Shown here piece by piece: positions 1-11,390 of a stretch of DNA of 64,000 bases (positions are counted from its first letter, which is position 1; each line of letters opens with the position of its first letter). The notes beneath the pieces are model-generated. The model was not told the origin of the DNA and made no database searches. It was given only the letters and a program-made list of their open reading frames with translations. This DNA comes from Dermacentor variabilis. Lineage: Eukaryota > Arthropoda > Arachnida > Ixodida > Ixodidae. The position numbers and the translations under genes are program-made. The DNA lies in the NCBI RefSeq assembly GCF_050947875.1, contig NC_134572.1:133417105-133481104 (forward strand). The letters are read 5' to 3'.

Positions 1-74
1 CTCGCCCAACTTTCTATCCTTTTGTACTGAAACAAGGTTAAGCACGTGAGCGCAGGTGCGCCATTACAAAAGAG

Positions 75-655
75 ACTCGGAGGAGGAGGAGGAGGAAAAA
101 GTGGAGAAGGAAAGGTAGGGAGGTTAACCAGTTTAGCTTAACCGGTTTGCTACCCTACACATGGGAGAAGGATGGGGGAGATTAAAGATGGGGAAGGGGG
201 GAGAGGGAGAGAGAGCACATAGCACAGCACACACACATCGTCCGTTGGAGTCCATCAATCTGGCTTGGTACGTGACATCACTCTCACAGCCGCTTGTCTA
301 ATCCAGTCTCTTTCAAAAACCGAAGTAGTCCCTTTGTCGCCTTCACCTGCGATGTCTGCTGTCGGCGGCATGTGAAAATCGTGTCGAGGGACAATGGTCT
401 ACTGTCAAGGTGCGCTAGAACAGATGCCAGGGACTGTCGCTGAACATTATATTCAGGACAGTCGCACAGAATATGTTCCAGCGTCTCCTCGCAAAGACAG
501 GCATTACAGAGAGCGTTGTCGGCCATTCCAATGCGGAAGGAGTAAGATTTCGTGAAAGCCACCCCAAGCCATAAGCGATAAAGCAGAGTCGCCTCTCTCG
601 GCATTTTCTGTATGCTATGCGGGGAGAGTCTGACGTTGCGTGTGTACTTGCAACC
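75..655 (-). mobile_element. 5'-truncated I-like non-LTR retrotransposon, copy 1
   Basis: Reading on the minus strand, the end of a retrotransposon open frame is followed by a 3' UTR (about 97-283) and a purine-rich simple tail (GGAGGAGGAGG at 78-90). The UTR contains the block GGGAGGTTAACCAG and a GGTTTGCTACCCTACAC block, which recur at six other places in the window. Only the extreme C-terminal coding part is kept, as expected from aborted target-primed reverse transcription. The assignment to the I group rests on the C-terminal CCHC knuckle and on its resemblance to the RNase H-bearing copy at 1480-2495. The upstream break is approximate. Confidence 0.75.
284..604 (-). pseudogene. C-terminal fragment of non-LTR retrotransposon polyprotein (CCHC knuckle)
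   Basis: This 106-residue open frame ends at a TGA (284-286) and has a C-x2-C-x7-H-x4-C knuckle at residues 33-49 (Cys33, Cys36, His44, Cys49). Before it lies the conserved stretch LLYRLWLGVAFTKSYSFRIG, closely matching LCRLWFGVAYTRYFAFRVG in the copy at 1.9-2.2 kb. In intact elements this lies C-terminal to the RNase H domain and is thought to bind nucleic acid. Upstream the same frame continues to about 655 with recognisable element sequence, so the first Met is not a real start. The reverse transcriptase, endonuclease and RNase H parts are missing, so the fragment is not functional. Confidence 0.75.
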
Positions 656-1102
656 ATAAGCGACTGCAAACAGAAAGCTGCCACATTATTCTTAGGATGA
701 TTAAAACAGAGATATTGCGTAATGCACGTACGTGTAGCGAGCGAAAACTGGGCGCGCAAGGCGACAGAGAAGGTAAACTATACTCCGCCGTCTAGTGTGT
801 GCCCCGTTTGAGCTATACATCGCTTCGCTTAAGTTTCTAATCTCCTTGGAAAGGAAGAAAGTTGGGAACTATTGACCTAGAAAATCTGACAATCAATCAG
901 AGACTTGCGCGTTTAAAGAGTATCGTTCATTTATGATGTGCACATTAAGTGCCTGGTTCTTCACTATCCAGTAGGAGTTTCTTTCAAAACGCCTACTCAT
1001 TCCTAATACGATGTGCAAGGCCACAAAAGCGCTGGTACGTTTCTTGAAATGCACCAGCCTGTATGACCGCCTATGACTGACCCAGTGGTGCCCGCTTGTG
1101 TG
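656..1102. other. No recognised feature
   Basis: Mixed-composition DNA between two pieces of the same retroelement. Open frames here are short and show no family resemblance. Confidence 0.5.
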
Positions 1103-1258
1103 CGTAAAAGGGGAGACTGGGACCTTATTTCTTCCTTCTCCTCTTTCAATCCCCTTTCCCGCTTCCGCAGTGCAGGGTAGCCTACCTGGCTCAGCCTGGT
1201 TAACCTCCCTACCTTTCCCTTATGACTTATGACTTTTGTTGATCTCTGTCTCTCTCTC
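1103..1258 (+). mobile_element. 3' UTR tail of the I-like retrotransposon, copy 2
   Basis: The order is CCCCTTTCCCG, GTGCAGGGTAGCCTACC, GGTTAACCTCCCTACC and then a (TC)n-type tail near 1243-1258. This is the reverse complement of the copy 1 UTR and the same orientation as the tail of copy 3. No coding part is attached. Confidence 0.7.
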
Positions 1259-1479
1259 ACTATCGCCTCACTAACGTCCTACTCCGGCGGCTGCTGCGTA
1301 TGGCGCGGCCGCGCGCGGGGCCTATCTGTGTGAACTACCTGTGGTTAACATCCTCCTGCAACCCGAAGACAATTCAGACACCTAATAGCTTTTCAGTTGG
1401 GCTTTTATGACCGACTGGCATCTAACGATTACGAAAAACCGGTTTTCGCTTAACTATATCGTGCACTGGTTAGATGTAA

Positions 1480-2200
1480 AATGCAAGCATCCCCACGTAC
1501 CAGTATACACTGTCACCGGCTCCTCATGTTTGTTGACTGCCGCGGAGCTTGCTGCAATTCGCTGTGCACTTCGTGTAATTTCTGAAGAACTACCCAAGAA
1601 ATGGAGCGTGTTCAGTGACTCCAAGGTTGCTCTTCATTGTTTGGTTTCTGCCTTACGCCGAGGATCCCACGAACGACTAGTTCTAGAAATCAGACTGCTG
1701 CTTCACCACCTCGTAGAGCAAGGACACGACATCATGTTACACTGGATTCCAAGCTACTGTGGCATAATGGGCAATGAACATGCCTACGCAGCAGCACGAT
1801 CTGCAGATGAGGAGGGCTTGCAAGACTCCATTTCATTCCCAAGAACAGACGCTGCAATGAAAATTCGTGTGCTTGCAAATGAAGCCATCAAAACTTTATG
1901 GAACACACCAAGCTTGAAGCATACACGTCTACACCGACGGGACCCATCACTTCGACTTCGACCCCCTCTGGACTTTCTCGACTCGAAACAGCAGTACTTT
2001 GCCGACTGTGGTTTGGTGTCGCCTACACAAGATATTTCGCCTTCCGAGTCGGTATGGACGACAGCGCGGTTTGCAGTCACTGCGGCGGCGAGGAGACTAT
2101 AGAACACGTGCTTTGCCACTGTCCTCAATACAGCGCGCAGCTTCTGTCACTAGCGACCGCGTTGGCACGCCTTAACGACAGGCCACTTTCAGAACAGTAA
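1480..2200 (+). pseudogene. Degenerate RNase H / C-terminal region of non-LTR retrotransposon
   Basis: The frame beginning at 1407 gives a recognisable RNase H domain from about 1490: TAAELAAIRCAL (catalytic Glu), VFSDSKVAL (catalytic Asp) and LHWIPSYCGIMGNEHAYA. In active relatives the last motif reads WIPSHCGIxGNExAD, so the His and the final catalytic Asp are both replaced by Tyr here. The first catalytic Asp (the DGS motif) is also not visible (TVTGSS). The frame shifts near 1900: the C-terminal part, with LCRLWFGVAYTRYFAFRVG and the CCHC knuckle CSHCGGEETIEHVLCHC, continues in another frame (1898-2200). Loss of catalytic residues plus the frameshift makes this a dead copy. The first roughly 25 codons of the open frame are probably unrelated sequence. 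Confidence 0.8.
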
Positions 2201-2445
2201 TTTTTGGGATGCCGACAGCAACTGTCGTCGCAGCGAAAGTCGGCCAAGGCTTTGTTGATCTTTTTTTGTGACAGTGGCCTATTATAAAGACTATAATGAC
2301 CCCATTCCGTCCTTTCTCATATTTTTTTATCACGCTTTTATTTTTGTCACGCTCTTCATTCCGTCTGTACTTCCCTTTCCCTTCCCCTAGTGCAGGGTAG
2401 CATACCGGAGGTTTTAACTCTGGTTAACCTCCCTGCCGTTCTCTC

Positions 2446-2495
<50 letters not shown>
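1480..2495 (+). mobile_element. I-like non-LTR retrotransposon 3' end, copy 3 (RNase H to tail)
   Basis: This is the longest copy of the family in the window. It holds an RNase H remnant, a frameshifted C-terminal knuckle, a 3' UTR with GTGCAGGGTAGCATACCGG and GGTTAACCTCCCTGCC (about 2390-2440), and a pure (TC)n tail at 2453-2494. The simple-repeat tail in place of poly(A) is typical of several I and R1-type elements. Copy 1 lies about 1.5 kb away in the opposite orientation. Confidence 0.8.
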
Positions 2496-2497
<2 letters not shown>

Positions 2498-2499
2498 AT

Positions 2500-3590
2500 G
2501 TTTGTTATAGCAAAAAAACACGTTTTTTGCCCAACGGTGGGTTGCCATGTTGATACTGCCTTCTGGATTTTCATGTGATTTCGCGGTATTCGAAGCACCG
2601 TTCACGGTTTCATTTTGTTGTCTGTGGTGAGCCTGATGACTTAACATTCTAGATCAAATGAGTATCGATGGCATTTGCTCAAGGTAACGGAAGGCTATGA
2701 TTAAATCACTTCCGTATGGTTCCAAGTGCATCTGACTTCATGTCTACATGCTGCATTTTCCCAGATAAACGACGCGTCGGCTCCATTTTAAGAGGACACA
2801 TGTTTCTCAGGTTTTTCGGGGTTTTGTGGCTGCATGGGTAGTGCTGAACACGTTACTTGTTTAATTTTTTTTTTTACAATGTGGTCGTTAGCCCAGTCAT
2901 AGAAACGTCCTTGAGGTGCAGTATGCGCCAAAGCTTTCAGGCTGTCAAGAACCGGATCTGTAAAATATTGGGGCAGAGATAGAAGTGGGACAATTGTTTT
3001 AATCACCACTGTATAGAGGAGAACGTGCATGTAGAGTGCGTCGGCTTTTACAGATTTCCACATGTTTGACTAGTTATATACAGGGTTTCTGTAACAATAG
3101 CACGAGGTTAGAAAGCAAAACGAAAGACTGCACAGTCAGCAGTTGCGTTACTCATCTCTATTTGGACAACAGACGAAGTGTCACAAACACAAAACAACAA
3201 GAAATTGTCGCCACAGGACAAAGACAGTTTGCTGGTATGTATAGTCTCTTCACATGTTGCCTCTTTTGTGAGATTGAGCAAGTCACGTGAAACGCTCCTT
3301 CATGCGTACTAATTAGCGTTTTTTTTTTATCAGACCGTTGCTTTGAGCCCAGTAAGACCTGCACTGAACCACTGAGTATTGTCGATTGAGCAACTATATC
3401 CAAGTGATGCGCGCCTCCGTGAGGATAAGCAAGAGAGACGCCCATCGCACCGGTACGTTCACTCTTCGAATGAGGACCGAGCTAAGCCCTAGCTTTCAAC
3501 TAGCTCTCAACTGTTTTTACCAAATGAGACCAGTTGCAGCAACGAGCAGCAGTAATACTACCAGATGCACCGACCCCCCCGCCCCCGCAC
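2500..3590. other. AT-leaning intergenic DNA, no recognised gene
   Basis: A minus-strand open frame at 2788-3063 (91 codons) has fairly protein-like composition, but I recognise no domain in it and it has no context. Nothing else is supported. Confidence 0.4.
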
Positions 3591-4560
3591 ATCACTCGGT
3601 GGCTAGTTAGAGCCCCGGGCTTTCGGGCCACGCGCGCGCTCGAACCCGGGAGATGGATTTGGGACGGAGGGAAGGAAGTGACGAGTCCTCTCGTGACGAC
3701 GGCAGGCGTGCACAGACTCACACGCGCGCAGTCAGATCACAGACAGACATTGGGGCCGTGTCCACGCGTGCATTTGTAGCCCAACCCGGCGCGGTACACT
3801 GGGGATCCGGTCTCGCGGCGAGATCCCAGAGGCTTGCCTCGCGCGCACGCGAGCGGCGCAGACTAGCACACCGCCAGGAGATAGAGAGAGAGAGAGAGAA
3901 TGGGGCGACAGCGATGCAGGGACCGAGGCAGAAGAGCCTACAGTTCACACTAATGCATTTGGGGAAAACTCAGGGTCGGGAAAAAAACACGTAGTGCTAC
4001 AGAGGCGCGGAAAGGGAGGAAGCCGCCGCAAAGGGCTTCGCTCGCGTTCTGCCTGCAGTGTGCGTAGTGTGTGCGTGTGTGGAGTACGGGGGGGGGGGGG
4101 GGGAGGGTACGGGAGGGCGCGTGTCTTGCCGTAGCGAGTGCGCGGGTAGGAAGCGTCGCCCGTGCCGAGTGGCGGTTCAAGCGCGTCGTCCGTGTGTGTG
4201 CGTGTCAGAGCGCGGGCGGCGCGCCTTGATAGGATTACGGCCCATGAGACACGCTGGCGGCAGCGGCGATGGCAAAGCGTTGGGGAGACCACGCCGAATC
4301 GCTGGAACCGGAATCCCAGCCCGCGGCGTCCTCTTCGTCTCTTTCACCCGCCGCACTCTGTTCCCGCGTCCTGCGCCCCCGACCTCCGATGCGCGCAAGT
4401 TGGAGCCGGCGCTGGGGTGCGGTGGGTGCGTGTCTCTGACGTCGTCTCCGTAGAACGAAGCTATACGCTTCGCAGGCTTCGCTACGCCGCGGGGTCGCGA
4501 ACGCGCGCTCGATGCGTATTCGACGCGGGGCCCTGTACTGAACGCTTGCTGAACGAGGAA
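3590..4560. other. GC/CpG-rich island with G16 run
   Basis: Composition changes sharply to CpG-rich DNA, with a G16 homopolymer at 4088-4103. Open frames of 110-170 codons exist on both strands and in several frames, which is expected from GC-rich DNA, and none shows a known domain. A promoter or 5' exon of a transcript, or a Hox-complex regulatory island, is possible by inference only. Confidence 0.5.
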
Positions 4561-4574
4561 GGCAGTCGCGTTTG

Positions 4575-4775
4575 AAGAGATATAAATGTGTTGCTCGCTA
4601 GGGACATCTTTCAGCCGTTGATTTACAAACGCTGATCGGGTTGCCGGTGGCAGTGGCGAGGTAAGATGAAGACGCATCACCGACACTGCCGTCTCTTAAG
4701 CGCTGCTCTACCGTTCGTTTTCTTTATATAAGAGTTCAATTTTGCTCTACTCGACAGACTCACTGCTCTCGACAA
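4575..4775 (+). promoter_or_regulatory. TATA-like boxes at the island edge (candidate core promoter)
   Basis: Two TATA-like sequences lie at the downstream edge of the GC island: GATATAAATG near 4580-4588 and TTATATAAG at 4724-4732. A good arthropod initiator (TCAKTY) is not present at the expected distance; the nearest candidate is GACTCACTG near 4760. This is weak evidence for a plus-strand start. Confidence 0.2.
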
Positions 4776-4799
4776 CGGTGTAAGCTGCGCGTGTAAATG

Positions 4800-6690
4800 C
4801 AGATGAGAAATCGACGGCGAATAGCTGTTCATCTGCGCAGAGAGTGGAAAGGGGAGAACTTATTGCGGGAAAAGCAGAGAGGTCGGCCTGACATAGCAAT
4901 TTTCTGGCTATCTACTCCGCTCAGAGGGAAGAAGAAAATGAGAGAAAGAAGAGTATGTGGGAGTGATGATGAGGATATACATTACGATGCGGCTGTAGTA
5001 TGAATATTCATGTTTGAAAGGATCGCATACAGCCTTGAATTAATAGTTCAATATAATTTGTAACAAGTGAAAGTAAGCTTGTTTTAATTTAAATAATTCA
5101 ACGAAGCCTTGATGGCTCCCTTTGTAATTGATACGATGTCCGGCCAAGGACCCAGCGACAGTTCTTAGCTGAACGGTTTGTTGTCAATTGAAGCTAACGA
5201 AGAGGTCAATGCCGGCCGTACACATTCCTACCGAAGAAACGAAACGACTAGGCATTTGTTTCACTGTGTCAGGCACTTAGCACATATAACTGTCTTAGGA
5301 GTCGGCGCGTTGAAGGCAAAGCAAATATTGTCGTGCAGCATGCCTGCTCTTAGCCTGTGTAGCAGGCTCACATGGATACGCTGAATACTACATGGCATCA
5401 AATTTTCTATGAGAATCGAACCTATGAAGAATCAACGCCGAATACTATGAATGTTCTTTTTGATGTATCACCAATCGATGACTGCAATAAATGAACACCT
5501 TTTCACAAGTAACCTAATGTGTACAACACATCTTTAAGCTATACAGTCATTCACAAGCCGCAGTGTGACGATCGCGCTTATTATCTGAAACTTTACAACA
5601 GAGCGTTATGTTATCAAACAATATTTTTAAAGGTGTTGTTAACGCGTATTTCGCTACAAAATGACATGAAAAAAAATAGAAAACAAGAGTTTTCAGTGTG
5701 TACTCCCGGCTTATCTTCAAAGCTTTGAGTTCTCTTACTTACCGTTTGTTGTGTTTTGCAGATACGTAGCAGCAGAGCTTGGCACGTTTGTTTTACGTTG
5801 GTTAGATCTCCCCGCGTCTAACGCCGCCCTCCGAGGAAACCGCAGATTCAACAAATCCAACACATGCAGTTCGTGCTCGCATTTTGCGATCGCAGCTCTG
5901 ACAAATGTTCACCTTCACGGATTGATTCACTACCACACGCAAGTTGCACGCAGAGCACACCTTTCAAAGAAAATCTCCTGGAAAATGTCTGTGTTTCGTC
6001 AGCAGTGGCGCAGCCAGAAATGTTTACGGCCCGGTTGGAGAAGGGCAGGGGGAGTACGCAAGTGACCGGGGATGGCGACAACCTATCAGAAAGCAGTTGG
6101 AGATCCACCGACGTCAAACTGAAGAGAGTTTACGCAGAGGAGGTTGCAATGCACGTTCTGTCAGGCGCCAAAACCAACGGTTTCACTATTTAAGAGCAGG
6201 AAAAAATTCCACCCACCTTTTCTTCAACAACCTGTAGTAGCGTTGTGCCATTTCTGCCGTGTGGGAATTTTGAATCATAATTGTTTTCTTTATTGATTAT
6301 GGGAATTAGCAGACAATTCGCTTTAAGTACGTTGCGTAATACGACGTATCAGTGTCGTTGCCATATATTAATATATCAGAGTCTCCGGGGAATGATGTGT
6401 AACTGCGACGAGGCACGAAAATCATTTGCAGCGCGGTTCCTGTGGGGGAGCGGGCCGACACCTAATATCATCGAATGTATAACAAATGCCCACTTTCCCT
6501 TCATACGTAACAAAAGCTGTACCACTCTTTCGAGCGCACTGGCTTGCTTTCCGCAGAAATCTACAGTACCTCTGTTTTTTTCGGTGGCAACAATGCTTAA
6601 ATAAACACCTCCCTGCAAGAATAAAAAGAAAACCGGCAAGAAATACAACGAGAAACACCTTAAACGTCCCCAGTTCGTATTATCGCCTCT
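4800..6690. other. No recognised feature
   Basis: Mostly AT-rich DNA with short open frames of no recognisable family. A stretch beginning near 6002 (CAGTGGCGCAGCCAG) resembles the start of a dispersed arthropod repeat, but I could not confirm it. Confidence 0.4.
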
Positions 6691-7040
6691 ACGGAGTGTG
6701 CGCATGACTCGGTAAAGTGGTCCCCGCATGGCACAAACACTCACCCCGATTATTTGCAGGCGACCGGTGCGACAGCGGTCAGTCTGTTTCCGGCTGCCCA
6801 CAAATCACGGCCGGACCGCACCCGCTTTCCCCACCCGCCTCCGCCTTGACCAGCTTTGCGCCGCGCCCGGGGGGGAGACTGCTCTGAAAAATGCCTCCCA
6901 TTCCTCTGAAGCCGCGGAAAAAATTGCCGCTGGCCTCGATATATTTCTCGCGGCTCGCGACCGACCTCCATTGGCCCGGCCAATGCTAAATACCTGACAG
7001 GGTGGTAAGCACAGCAGGATGACTTTCCGGTCACCTGCTT
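6690..7040. promoter_or_regulatory. Small GC-rich patch with paired inverted CCAAT boxes
   Basis: A GC-rich patch (about 6750-6990) contains CATTGGCCCGGCCAATG at 6968-6984, a 17-bp palindrome that puts ATTGG and CCAAT back to back. CCAAT boxes are NF-Y sites in animal promoters. A regulatory role is inferred from this motif and composition only. Confidence 0.25.
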
Positions 7041-7685
7041 TGTTGCGTTTCTCCAGCCTGCGTGCAGAGGATAACGGTTCTTTTCTTTCTGTTCGTTATT
7101 TGAGCCGTTAGCTAACGCACTATCTCTCGAGTTGTCTCTTTACGCGCAGACTTGTGATGGTATACAGAGGCGGCTCGCTACCAGTTCTGTCGCATATAAT
7201 GCTGACTTGCGTGACATTCCCAGATGCAACGTAGCTAATATTGCAGAAAGAAAGCGACATAAAAGTAGAAAGACATCTGGGAGTAGGCTGATCAACACCT
7301 CACGTTAAAGTGGCACCAATACTGAGCTGTGCAGCTGGCCAGAAATTAGACATGCACGGTCAAAGCTGCCGACGACTGATCAAGTTTATACGCAAACTGT
7401 AGACAGTCACTGAAACAGTTGGCACGCTGCAAATAGCGTTACAGACTGCATGCCCGCCGTGCAGGGCGAGGCTGCAATGTCCATGGCTGTAGACACGCAG
7501 CCATCGACGCAGCCGGCCGTCCGAGAGCCGTGTCTTATATCGCCTCCTCTCATATGCTGCCTGCATTCTTTCTTAGTGCCCGTGTTTGCCGGTCTGTACA
7601 TTGTTATTGCGGGATTCAGCGTGTATTGTTTAGTATTTGCAACGTTATTTACGGAACGGAGAACGGTAAGTGCAACCTTGAAGGG

Positions 7686-7686
<1 letters not shown>

Positions 7687-7721
<35 letters not shown>

Positions 7722-7805
7722 GGGGAAGGCAAGGAGGTTAACCAGAGAAAAAGATCCGGTTGGCTACCCTACACTGGGGAGAGAGGGGAGGGGGAGGTAA
7801 AGTGG
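7687..7805 (-). mobile_element. 3' tail of the I-like retrotransposon, copy 4
   Basis: On the plus strand the order is (GA)n at 7687-7717, AAGGAGGTTAACCAG, CCGGTTGGCTACCCTACACTGGGG and a purine-rich end. This is the reverse complement of the copy 3 tail. No coding part remains. Confidence 0.7.
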
Positions 7806-8190
7806 TAAGAAAGCAGTGCGGACGTAGACAGCAAATGAACTCATAGCTTATTCCCTATAGTTAACATTAGGTAGAAGAACTGCAACTGGGTAAACCCATA
7901 ATGCGAATATAAAGCAGTCGCTTATTTTCGTGCAACAAGATGGTTACCAAAGTAAGGTAAACATAGTCGATAACGACAGCGAATCACGTGTTGTGAAGCA
8001 AACGGGAAATTCCCTATGCATAACGAGGACCCCGCTGACAAGGGTAATTAGAGATCGCTCAGAGAGAGCCTTCTTTTCTCAGTAGGGAAGATGGCTGATC
8101 ACGATGATGACATTGTTATTGGCGACCTCCCAGAACATGCACGCGCGTGCATTTCAGCAGAGTGCGTTTATTCACACATCTAAAGGAGGT
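7806..8190. other. No recognised feature
   Basis: Ordinary mixed-composition DNA; nothing supported. Confidence 0.4.
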
Positions 8191-9630
8191 CTCGGCGCGA
8201 TGACTCCCGACACGCAGACGCAGGTGTCCACTCTACCGCAACAAAACACGCGCTGTGACTGCAGCCACTCTGAGAGAGTGAGTACCAAGGGTGTACGCGA
8301 GTCCAGCGGGGCTTTTCTCCGGCGACTCTCGGCAGGCCGCAGCGGGAGCACGCTAGCCGGGGGTGTTGCCAATTAGGGCCCGAACGCGTCGCTTCTTGCT
8401 CGTTATAAATCTCCCAGCGCTTCCAGCACCGTGGGGTGGTGGGCGAGTAGGGGGGTGCTAGGGAGGAACAATCCCTTCCCCCCACCTCCTACCCGAACAA
8501 GGACGAGCTCAATAGGTTCGGTCATAAATCCTTCATTTGGACAGCGAAAGGGCGCGCGGGGAGACACCGATAGGGAAGCGAAGGGGTTGCCGCTCTTTCA
8601 CGCCTCGAGCACCTCGCGCTAGTCTCCAGAGGGTCGACACTCTCGGGCAATGCATCGCAAGCCCGCCGCCCTTGCACACTCGGCGCATGTGTGTGTGTGT
8701 GCGTGTGTGTGAGCGCGCGCGGGTGTGTGGAAGAAGGGAGATGCGACTCCCCGAGCAAGGCTTCCCTCGGTGAGGGAGGCATCTCGGAATGTCAGCGAGC
8801 GCCGCTCTGTGTCTCGGGTAAAACGGGGAGAACCGCGCCATCGCAGTGCGGCCGAGAGAGTCGACTCCTCTTCGAACTCGGTGGTGGCAATGGAGGGAAG
8901 CACGAAAGGGTTCGAGCGTGCTCGCGCGCCCTGCGGTTCTATACGAACGACTCGCACTCGCAGGGCACCGAGTCACCTTCGTCGTCGCCGTCCTCGCTGC
9001 GGTAGCGCCCAGCGTGGGTGCACCGCACACACAGAGGCACACAAAGACGGCGCACCCGTGTGGTCTGTTATTAACGAGCGCTGTATCTGCAGGAGACCGC
9101 CCCGGCAGCTGCCGAGTCCCGTGTGTTGGCTGGCTGGCTGTCTGGTTGGTGGTCGCGCGAGATTTGGGTCTCCGCTCGAGGTGCCTGTGTGTGTCTGTGT
9201 GCGCGCGCGAGTTGTTCTTTCGTATCTTTCTCTGTCGCTTTTCTTTTACCCTTCTGCACGTGTCGCGCGCGCTCTTTCTCTCTCTCTCTCGCTTTTTGCG
9301 ACTTGTAACCGAATCTGGGAAAGAAAACTTTTTCGCGGCTGGTTTCCCCGGGTCGAGTTGGGAGTTCCCGTTCTCTCGCTCGAGTTGAGCCCGCGAGTCC
9401 GACGCACACTGCGCCGAGCAGCGCTACTTGTCCCCGAGAGTTCTGTGCGGCCGTGCCACGCTGGTGCGGCCGCGACGAGTTGTCTGGGCGCGCCCGGCTC
9501 AGTAGGCGTCGTTCTTCCTGCCCCCATTTTGTTCTTGCTTCGGTGCCCCACCTCCAGTCAATGCCGCGATTTCGGCGATCGACGATGTGCGCTTTCTTGC
9601 TGTGTGGATATAACGGATTCTCTTAGCGTA
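8190..9630. other. GC/CpG-rich island ending in a consensus GTAAGT donor
   Basis: A CpG-rich block with GT- and CT-rich simple stretches. It holds a 327-codon plus-strand open frame (8725-9708) and competing frames on both strands; none has a known domain, and the amino-acid content mirrors the simple repeats. Near its right edge a consensus 5' splice hexamer GTAAGT (GT at 9628-9629) follows TTAGC. A non-coding first exon on the plus strand is possible but unproven. Confidence 0.4.
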
Positions 9631-9639
9631 AGTCCATTC

Positions 9640-10660
9640 ACGCCCTTCCTCACTTTCATTTTGTTATTTTTCCATAAGGGAGTGGTGCTCCTTGGTTTGC
9701 GTGTTTGAGCATATATATTGTATACGCGGAGGCACGCCGGACTGGTTCCTTTAATACCACGTCTCTTTACATTGCATTGCTGATTTTCGTGATGCTCCGC
9801 GGTGTTGCAGCTGTGTTCGTCGAACGTACCTGCTTCGTGTGAGGCAGTTGCTTGTTTTTACACATAATGGCGACAATAGTGATGACGTCATCTGGTTCAG
9901 AGGTGTCACATTGGTTTCAGGAGACAACGGTGTATTGGGTGCACTAGGATGTTGTCAGTGGGAGCAGCTATCGAGAAACACCATATCATTTCCATAAAGA
10001 AGTGGCAGTGTACCAACCAGGATAAATATTGGTGCCATTGGGCCTATGTGATATTCGGTACTGTCACATGTCATGGTGCTTTCATTGGACGGAAGGCTCA
10101 TCTAAGTCTGTGGATTCAAAAATAATTCAGGCTAACCGTACTTGCTAAATGGTACATTTCCTGCGTGTCGCGCCCTGGAATCTGCCAAGATTTATGGAAA
10201 ATTACTTCACGGCTGAGACTGCATTCTTAATCGATCCCTTTCGGAGATGTCTCTGAGAGGAATCGACTCTAAACACTCTAAAGCACCCTAAAAAAATGTA
10301 CGCCCCGCGGGACACATCTTGCCCCTAAACAATAATCGTCATCCGTCTTGCTTCCTTCTTTTCTTTATTTTTTCCCGTAAATATATATGAGCTCGCTATT
10401 TGCCTGTCAAGAATACTATGCCACGCTGATAATGCAATGCCATCCGGTGGCAAGAAGTAACTGATGCAGAGAGTTAAAGAAAGGAAAGGCATGCAAGACT
10501 GATTACGGTTATTCCTTGTGGGCAGGATAAACCCCAAAACCGTGCAAACTTTTCTTCGAGTGTACTTTTAGCTAGAAACTGCGAAATACTGGGCCGAATG
10601 CGCGGTCGCTCTAGAGCTACGGCATCTACGCAATCGAGAACTATGCAACATGAGGCTATC
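9640..10660. other. No recognised feature
   Basis: AT-leaning DNA without recognisable coding, RNA or mobile sequence. Confidence 0.4.
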
Positions 10661-10663
10661 GCT

Positions 10664-10740
10664 GATAAGAGAGAGAGAGAGAGAACAGGATGCATAGAAA
10701 GGCACGGAGGTTAACCAGAGGTAGTTCCGGTAGTTCAGCT
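10664..10740 (-). mobile_element. 3' tail of the I-like retrotransposon, copy 5 (short)
   Basis: A (GA)n run is followed by AGGCACGGAGGTTAACCAGAG and a degraded CCGG block. This matches the 3' end of the I-like family on the minus strand, truncated after about 75 bp. Confidence 0.6.
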
Positions 10741-11390
10741 AAAGCTTTTCAAATGATTTGCATTCTTCTTCAATTGCTTACGAAATAAAATATCAGTGAC
10801 TTCTTCAGCATTTTCACTGGCATTACACGGCTGTGGCTCTTGAAGAGGTGTGTCGTACTTAATGTGTCTTCGTTCGATAATCGTTTTCTTCAGTCTTCTT
10901 CATCTTCTTCAATACACCTACGAGGTTCAATAAGGATGAAAATTGGAGTGAACGCGTCAAGAATGCATTAACCGCCTAACATATTCAGCCACGCAACCGC
11001 ATACCACATTTGCGAACTATATTCAGAACTGTCTCTAGCCATTTGTCACGTGAAATGAAAGCCGCGATTTTCAATGCTCAAAGGAATCAAGACGTACCCT
11101 TCGCTTCGTGTAGCCTCTAATTACAGTTGTTTGACTCCATTTCGTTCGCAGGCTCAACAATTTTTGTGTTTCCTCTGTTCTACAATAACATGTGCATTTC
11201 TTGTTCAACACTTTCACATCCAAATGGCCGATGGAATTTGCCAAAATCCCCGTCCATGTTTCCGCTTTTTTATTCTGCTTCTGCAAGTTTACTCACTGTA
11301 TACTAGTGTTGGAACCAACGCAACAACATTGAGGTAAATGTATTGCAATTCAGCGGCAATTCGCAGAACCGTTGCTCCTCCCTTCCCCAA
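10741..11390. other. No recognised feature
   Basis: AT-rich DNA with short frames only. Confidence 0.4.

Noticed and set aside
8725..9708. 327-codon plus-strand frame
   Set aside because: GC-rich island with competing frames on both strands, low-complexity composition and no domain.
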